Below, piece after piece: positions 58,348 to 64,000 of a DNA stretch of 64,000 nt. The stretch is taken from NCBI RefSeq assembly GCF_030272615.1, contig NC_081414.1, positions 340,546,502 to 340,610,501 of the forward strand, read 5' to 3'. The stretch is from Cryptomeria japonica (Eukaryota > Streptophyta > Pinopsida > Cupressales > Cupressaceae). A program made the translations under genes and the position numbers. Within the stretch, counting starts at the first letter, position 1. Each line of letters starts with the position of its first letter. The notes under the pieces were generated by a model that was given only the letters and a program-made list of their open reading frames with translations, did not search any database and was not told where the DNA came from.

Positions 58348-59363
58348 TGTTGGAATCCAAGAACACTGAGAGGGGGGGAATCAGTGTTCTATTGGTAATG
58401 CTAGTTTTGAACTTATTTCTTATTAACTGGTTAATAGTAAATAAAATTTGAATGGATACACCAAATAACACAAAGAAAGGCAACACCTTAACACCAAGAT
58501 TTATATGTGGAAAACCTTGCAAAGGGAAAAACAATAGTGGGGTTGATACCCACAATATCTATATACTTTATCAAGGTATACAATATTACATAAGTGGGTC
58601 TGGAAATATAGAAAGGCCAACCACCTAGAGCTCACTGCTCAAACACAAAATAGGAAGTCTCACTGACTTAGAAAACATTTACAAGTTTTTATAAAGGAAA
58701 ATGAACCTAGAAATAGCATTTGACCATGCTGGATAAGTTTTGGTGAATGCTCTCATATCCTCCTTTGTATAGCAGTTCTATAATGCTCTATTATGCTACT
58801 GGTTATGCTGTGCATGTGAAACCACACACAATCGCTTCTATTCACTGACGAAAATGTATACCAAATCTCACTGAAATATTCACTACCAAAAGTTCGCATT
58901 CCATCACACATATGATCTGTCACTAAAGTGATCTTCTTAAATACCCTTCTATCTTTTCCATGTTAGCTTCAATGATAAATAAAAACAAGCCAGCTACCAA
59001 TTCATAATGAAAAACAAACATAAATATAATGACCATGTCGGCCATCACACGTTACCACCAAAATCCATGAATACATAATTCAGGACCAAAATATTTCCTT
59101 AGCTGGGTCCTATCAATTACTGGGTTCCATATACACATTATCAAGATCAGGACATGTTACCAAGATGAAGACTTAGTCGAGATGCATTGAATGCCAGTGT
59201 CGGTTCCAGTGCTGGTGTGAAGCAATGTGAATACTAATACTGTTTAGGTGCAATGAGTATCGGTTAACCAAATAGTGAAACCATTTACCTTGATATGATG
59301 AGTTTCCATCAATGACAACCCATAATACCATTAACCTTACCAGATGAGTGTCAATTGCCAACA
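58348..59363 (-). repeat. 5' LTR of E5
   Basis: 1016 bp, direct repeat of 53981-55018, with U5 motif CTGAGAGGGGGGGAATCAG at 58366-58384 and outer flank TATTC. Confidence 0.92.
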
Positions 59364-59368
59364 TATTC

Positions 59369-60250
59369 CACCAAGAATATGTTACTAACCAATATATTCG
59401 ACTAGGAATATAGTGCTAGGTGCCATAGTCCACCCAAAAAGGGCAAACTAATGGAGGTTGCAGAGTGGATAGGGTCAATACGTAGGATGAGGTCACCAAA
59501 TAAGCATATGATGACAATTTGGATGAGATAGGGTAGAAAGTAAGCTTGAAATGGCATAGGATTAGTCACACCAAAGCAAGGGCCAAAAAAATATTGTGAA
59601 ATTGCTAAGGGGTTCCAATTTACGACACTACAGGTTCAAATTCATTCCTCAAGGAGAGCTTAACACTTTGGTCAATTATTTTCCCTTTTGATTTGATTTG
59701 ATTGGATATGATTTTGATATTAATTATTCAATATCTAGGTAAAATGATAATCAACAAAATTCAACATAAATAGAAAGATAGAGGAATTGAATCCAACATT
59801 GAAGTATAGATCTGGAATTTGGAGATAGAGAAGAACCCATGACAATAATTTGGAGAGTTAAAAGTGATGGACTATGGAGATAGACACCCTAGTCTAAAGG
59901 TGTCTTTCTCAATAGAAATATTCATATTCTAGATCAAGAGGCTCTATAGAAATTTCTCTCCAAAAATCAACCTGAAAGTATTAAAAAAGTGTACTACTAG
60001 GCATAGTCTAGAGAAGTTTTCCTATTCAAAGTATGTGATTATTTTTCTTAACTTTATTTGGACAACTATGCAACTCTCAGTTGTTAGATTTATACCTATA
60101 CACATTAAAGAGGGAAAATGTTATTTTGTATAGGGGATTTCCTAAGTCAAACCCCATGTTGGTATTTTCACCTCCACAACAACTAATGATGATGAAAAAA
60201 AGAGCTTACCCCTAGTAGGGTAGAGGTTAATAAAGGAACACAAATCAACC
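59369..60250. other. Unassigned sequence with part of an older repeat
   Basis: No gene seen. 60104-60230 matches the flanks of the microsatellite at 53375-53560 (AGAGGGAAAATGTT; CTAGTAGGGTAGAGG), giving two diverged direct copies about 1.3 kb apart once E5 is removed. Confidence 0.5.
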
Positions 60251-60349
60251 GCTGAGAGGGGGGGCGAATCAGTGGTAAAAAAACTTGAACTTTCTAAACA
60301 ATTAAAGCTTTAGCAATAGAAGGACATAAACTATAAATAGAGATATTAA
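60230..60349 (-). repeat. Fragment of another Copia-type LTR, broken by E9
   Basis: Carries the U5 motif CTGAGAGGGGGGGCGAATCAG at 60252-60272 followed by 75 bases of LTR-like text, then the E9 LTR begins at 60350. The remainder would lie beyond E9, outside the window. Confidence 0.55.
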
Positions 60350-61587
60350 TGTTAGACAATTCAAATAATTGAAAGACAACTGAGAGGGGGGGGGGTTGAA
60401 TCAGTTGTCATAGATTACAAGAATAGTTAGCAATTAAAACCTTAATACTAGAACCCAAAACATTAATACTAGAATGCTTAAACTATATACTAGAATATCA
60501 GTTAAACCAATTAAGCATAAACAATAATCAGAGAATAAATATCATCCACATGACACCAAGATTTATACGAGGAAAACCCGGTAAAGGGAAGAACCATGGT
60601 GGGAAGCCTACCTATAGTTAGATAATACTTCTGCAGTAAGTATGTGAATTATAATTGAGGGGCCTGCACTTGCAGGAAGGCCAATAGCCTAGAGCACATT
60701 GCTCATCACAAAAGGAGTCTTATTGACTACATAAAAATCCAGACTACAATCCACAAGAATGAATGAACTGCAAAGATAACATCTCCTATGCTTGAGTACA
60801 ACTCTAGTTAAGCTCAATACCAGAGGACTAAATCCTCTTACTTAAACCCAATTCAATCTTCAATAATTTACCAAATCCTTTGCCTCGATGATATTACATT
60901 ATTCTCACATTACATACACATATCCCATTCCTATATCCTGATGATCTACAATGAGATCTTACATCATATATATACAAACCCTCGACCACAAACAATCAGG
61001 TCGACCGCTAGACACTAAACCAATTACATAATTAAAAAACATGTCATCCTAGACCAAAAAAATAATATCCAACAAATAAGACATCTTGAAAATACATCGA
61101 GAGGTCCAATCCACACGTTACATTAAGTTGGTCCATAACCTAGATCAACTAGGACCCAATATAGGTCCACACACTAAAGAAATGATGTCCATCCGCCAAG
61201 TATTGAACATGATCACCAAAAACATCCCGAAACCATACCAGAAGCTACACCAACACCACTTATGCATATTATCAAAGATCTTCAACAAAAGCTCTATTGG
61301 TGAAACACTCTCCGGAACCACAAGCCAAGCTTCCAAGTAAACAAGATATCATCGGATCACCAAACCAAAACCAACTGACTAAATATGAATATGAGTATCA
61401 TGAATAAGCCAATTCCATAACCAAATCATATTGAATGATACCAGATCATTCCAGATCCAAACCAACTAGAAACTACTCAACCTACTGGGACTAGAAGTGT
61501 GTCGGTAAAGCATCCCAACCAGCTAGTGTTGATATCAATGAAAAAACATCAATATAACACATAATCAATTCCTCCAAATGGCCAACA
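60350..61587 (-). repeat. 3' LTR of E9
   Basis: 1238 bp, element-sense TGTTGGCCATTTGGAGGAAT...CTAACA, of the same family as the E6 and E7 LTRs. TATA-like TATATATATG on the minus strand near 60970. A G10 run in the U5 motif at 60385-60395. Left flank ATTAA. Confidence 0.9.
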
Positions 61588-61601
61588 ATCTCCCCCTTTG
61601 G
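61588..61601 (-). other. Polypurine tract of E9
   Basis: CCAAAGGGGGAGAT in element orientation, directly before the 3' LTR. A similar spot (AAAGGGGGAGAGAT) occurs near 61817, as in E6. Confidence 0.85.
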
Positions 61602-61988
61602 CATTGATGGCAACACTAGATGTGAAAAACATCTAAGTACTAATAAATGCCAAACAAGTCTCCCCCAATGGAAGACAACCAAAAAGCTCCCACTCAAAGA
61701 TATAGCAAAGACCAAAATCCCCTTATGAATGATATCTATGTAAAGCTCCAAATTACACATATATCTTTCCCCCTAATGTATACAATTCCTTAAGTTTTTC
61801 TTTTTCACATCAATATCTCTCCCCCTTTGACATCAATGCCAAAAACCTGACAAAAATATCAAAGAAAAAACATAAACCACTGAATCACAAAGATAATTAC
61901 TCCCCCTAAGCAGTAGCATCCCCACATTAGTGTCACAATGAAAAATATCTCTGATAATGCATACTGGATTGATGCCAAAAAGCATCAA

Positions 61989-63757
61989 TCAGTTCTCTAC
62001 CGAAGAGGCAGAAACCCCTAACCTATCTCTCAGGTACTCAAATGGTTCTTTAGGCAAAGGTTTAGTGAAAATATCTACAATATGCTCTTTAGTGTTCACA
62101 TAAACCAATCCGACTTCATTTTCTTCCACCTTCTCCTTCAAAAAGTTATACATGATAGATATGTGCTTTGTCTTAGAGTGAAATACCGGATTCTTTGATA
62201 TGTCAATAGCAATAGAGTTATCACAGTGAATAACTACCAGTCTAGTGCAATGCACTTTGATATCCTTCATTATTTGCTTCATCCATAAAACCTGTGTACA
62301 ATTAGTAGTAGCAACAACATACTTAGCTTAAACAGTAGATAAAGAAGTAAATGATTGTTTCTTGCTGATCCATGAAACCAACTTATTTCCAAGAAAGAAA
62401 GCTCCACCAAAAGTACTTTTCCAGTCATCAACATATCTAGGCCAATCAACATTAGTATATGCAAATAAAGTAAAGTCATCATCCTTAGGGTACCACAAAC
62501 AATATTCTAATGTACCTTGTAAGTATCTAAAAATCCTTTTCACCACACTCTCATGATTTTCTCTAGGATCACTTTGAAATCTAGATTCAATACAAATAAC
62601 ATTCATTATGTCAGGCCTAGTCTGAGTCAAATAAAGTAGACCTCTAATCATAGATTTGTATCTTGTAGGATTTACTAGTGTAGAAACATCTTTCCTTATC
62701 AATTTCTCACTTGTAATCATAGGAGTACTTACCGGTTTAGAATCTCCCATACCAAATTTCTTCAAAAATTCTCTAGCATACTTAATTTGATAGATGAAAA
62801 TAGCTTTATCAGTTTGAGTAATCTACAAACCTAAGAAAAAATTCATTTCCCCAATCATAGACATTTCAAATTCTTTCTCCATATTTTTATAAAATTCCAT
62901 GCACAACTTATCTGCACCTCCAAAAATAATGTCATCAACAAATACTTTAATAATGACTATATCATCATTAGTGACCTTATAATATAAATTACTATCAGCA
63001 TTACCCTTAGTTAAACGAAGCTTCAAAAGATATTTATCCAACCTTGCATACCAAGCTCTAGGTGCTTATTTAAATCCATATAAAGCTTTCCTTAACCTAC
63101 AAACCAAGTTTGTATCATCTGATAATGAAAAATAATCAAGTTTCTCAAAATAAACTTCCTCATCAAGATCCCCATTCAAAAATGCAACACCTAACATCCA
63201 TCTGACAAACCTTGTAGTTTTTATGGGCAACATAGGCAAGAAATAATCTTATAGCTTCAATCCTAGCTACAGGTGCACAAGTCTCACTAGAATCAATTCC
63301 TTCCTTATGAGAATATCCTTTACAAACCACTCTAGCCTCATTCCTTACAACTTGACCATCATCATTCAATTTATTCCTAAAAACCCATTTAGTTCCAATA
63401 ACATTATTATTTTTAGGCCAAGGAACCAAAGTCCATGTGTTATTTTTCTTAATCTGATCTAATTCTTCTTCCATATCTTTCAATGAATATTCATTTTTAC
63501 ATGCCTCAATTACTGATACTGTTTCAACTTGAGAAATTAAACATACCTCATTAGTTGCCAGTCTTCTTCTTGTCATCACTCCACTGTTCTTATTCCCAAT
63601 GATCTGATCTTCTGAATGATTCAATCTCACATACCTAGGATTCCTCTGACTCTCTATTCCTCTTCCCAGTTCTTCAGTTACTGAAGAATTTTCTGATGCT
63701 GCCGAAGTTACTAGTTCAACACTCTATTCCGGTAAAGGTGCTACTAGTTCAGATATA
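61989..63757 (-). pseudogene. E9 reverse transcriptase and RNase H
   Basis: Minus strand: an acidic Ser/Thr linker, then [40 protein letters not shown] and [17 protein letters not shown]. The RT Asp lies in CQMDVRC, and a frameshift near 63190 interrupts the FLNGD region. Next come FVDDIIFGG (xxDD box), NFFLGL with a stop at 62823, STPMITSEKL, YTNVDWPRYVDDWKSTFGG (the usual TDADW Asp changed to Asn), SLSTV with a stop where AEAE is expected, IHCDNSIAID, and DIFTKPLPKEPFEYLRDRLG. Ends at 61989. Confidence 0.9.
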
Positions 63758-63759
63758 AT

Positions 63760-64000
63760 TGTTGGCATTTTTAGTTTGTTGGCATTTTGCATATAGATTA
63801 CATTAATAATATGTTGTCATTGATGTCAATTGAATCAGTAATGGTATTCATGTTATTGTTGATATTGTTGTTTTTGATATTGGCTAGTAACCGGTAAGAA
63901 GAGATTTGTGGAAGATATTGTAAACCGGTATGTAAAGTTTGTGAGTTGAACCAGTAAACCAATGTAAAGGGTTAAAAATTTATGTGCAATGTAACCGGTA
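63760..64000 (+). repeat. E10: LTR start of another element, leaves the window
   Basis: Begins TGTTGGCATTTTTAG inside the E9 coding region and continues with ATGTTGTCATTGATGTCAAT, text like the 5' ends of the E6/E9 LTRs. ACCGGT-type motifs recur (AACCGGTAAG, AACCGGTATG). Only the first 241 bases are visible, and the duplication and right end are not. Confidence 0.65.

Larger units (their letters stand above)
53981..59363 (-). mobile_element. E5: second pol-less LTR element, related in plan to E2
   Basis: 5383 bp with LTRs at 53981-55018 and 58348-59363, flanks TATTT (53976-53980) and TATTC (59364-59368), primer site at 58334-58345 and polypurine tract AAAGGGGGAGAT at 55019-55030 (minus strand). 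The interior encodes, on the minus strand, a coiled-coil/zinc-knuckle protein and a long Lys-rich unknown protein, with no enzyme motifs. LTR identity to E2 is low outside the termini and U5 motif, so it is a different family with the same design. Confidence 0.9.
60350..63759 (-). mobile_element. E9: Copia element related to E6, truncated by E10
   Basis: 3' LTR at 60350-61587, polypurine tract, then RNase H and RT on the minus strand up to 63759, where another LTR starts. Everything upstream of the RT region (gag, protease, integrase, 5' LTR) is outside the window. The protein is close to E6 throughout. Confidence 0.9.

Overview
This window contains no intact host gene, tRNA or rRNA. It is AT-rich plant nuclear DNA made almost entirely of nested, decaying LTR retrotransposons. 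Ty3/Gypsy chromovirus and Tat lineages, Ty1/Copia elements and pol-less LTR elements are present, with initiator-Met-type primer sites (TGGTATCAGAGC and variants). The density, depth of nesting and element types suggest a very large repeat-rich genome, most likely a gymnosperm. That is an inference; nothing in the window names the species.

Left block, 1-33.5 kb, is one nested stack. The oldest layer is a plus-strand chromovirus (called E0) whose RNase H end (2294-2446) and integrase/chromodomain (30629-32143) are now 28 kb apart. They were split by a minus-strand Tat-lineage Gypsy element (E1, 2447-30628) flanked by CTAAT/CTAAC. Removing E1 and one duplication copy makes the E0 reading frame continuous. 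E1 has gag, protease, RT, two RNase H domains and integrase on the minus strand. Between pol and its 3' LTR it carries an antisense extra gene with a plant mobile domain (PMD). Inside that 3' region sits E2 (7078-15032, duplication TATGG), a pol-less LTR element encoding a coiled-coil/zinc-knuckle protein and a long unknown protein. E1's 3' LTR also contains about 2 kb of patchwork Tat pol DNA. E3, a Copia element, interrupts E0 at the left edge and is itself broken by another LTR.

Middle, 33.5-46.3 kb: E4 (33484-37773, duplication CCATT) is a short LTR element encoding only gag. Then come about 4.7 kb of unassigned sequence with AT microsatellites and a striking array of five 9-bp-stem palindromes (41265-41437), Copia-type LTRs (E7, E8), and a long purine-to-pyrimidine strand switch (45.3-46.2 kb).

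Right block, 46.3-64 kb: E6 is a structurally complete Copia element (46290-53337, duplication CTTTT) with a broken polyprotein. E5 (53981-59363) is a second pol-less element with the same plan as E2 and a recognisably homologous unknown protein. E9 is a minus-strand relative of E6, cut at 63760 by the LTR of a further element (E10) that leaves the window.

E2 and E5 share LTR ends, primer site, polypurine tract and a U5 motif with the Copia elements. They are therefore best read as non-autonomous passengers of Copia machinery that maintain their own two-gene cargo. Most coding damage is C-to-T type (CAG to TAG, Cys to Tyr), as expected for methylated, silenced DNA.
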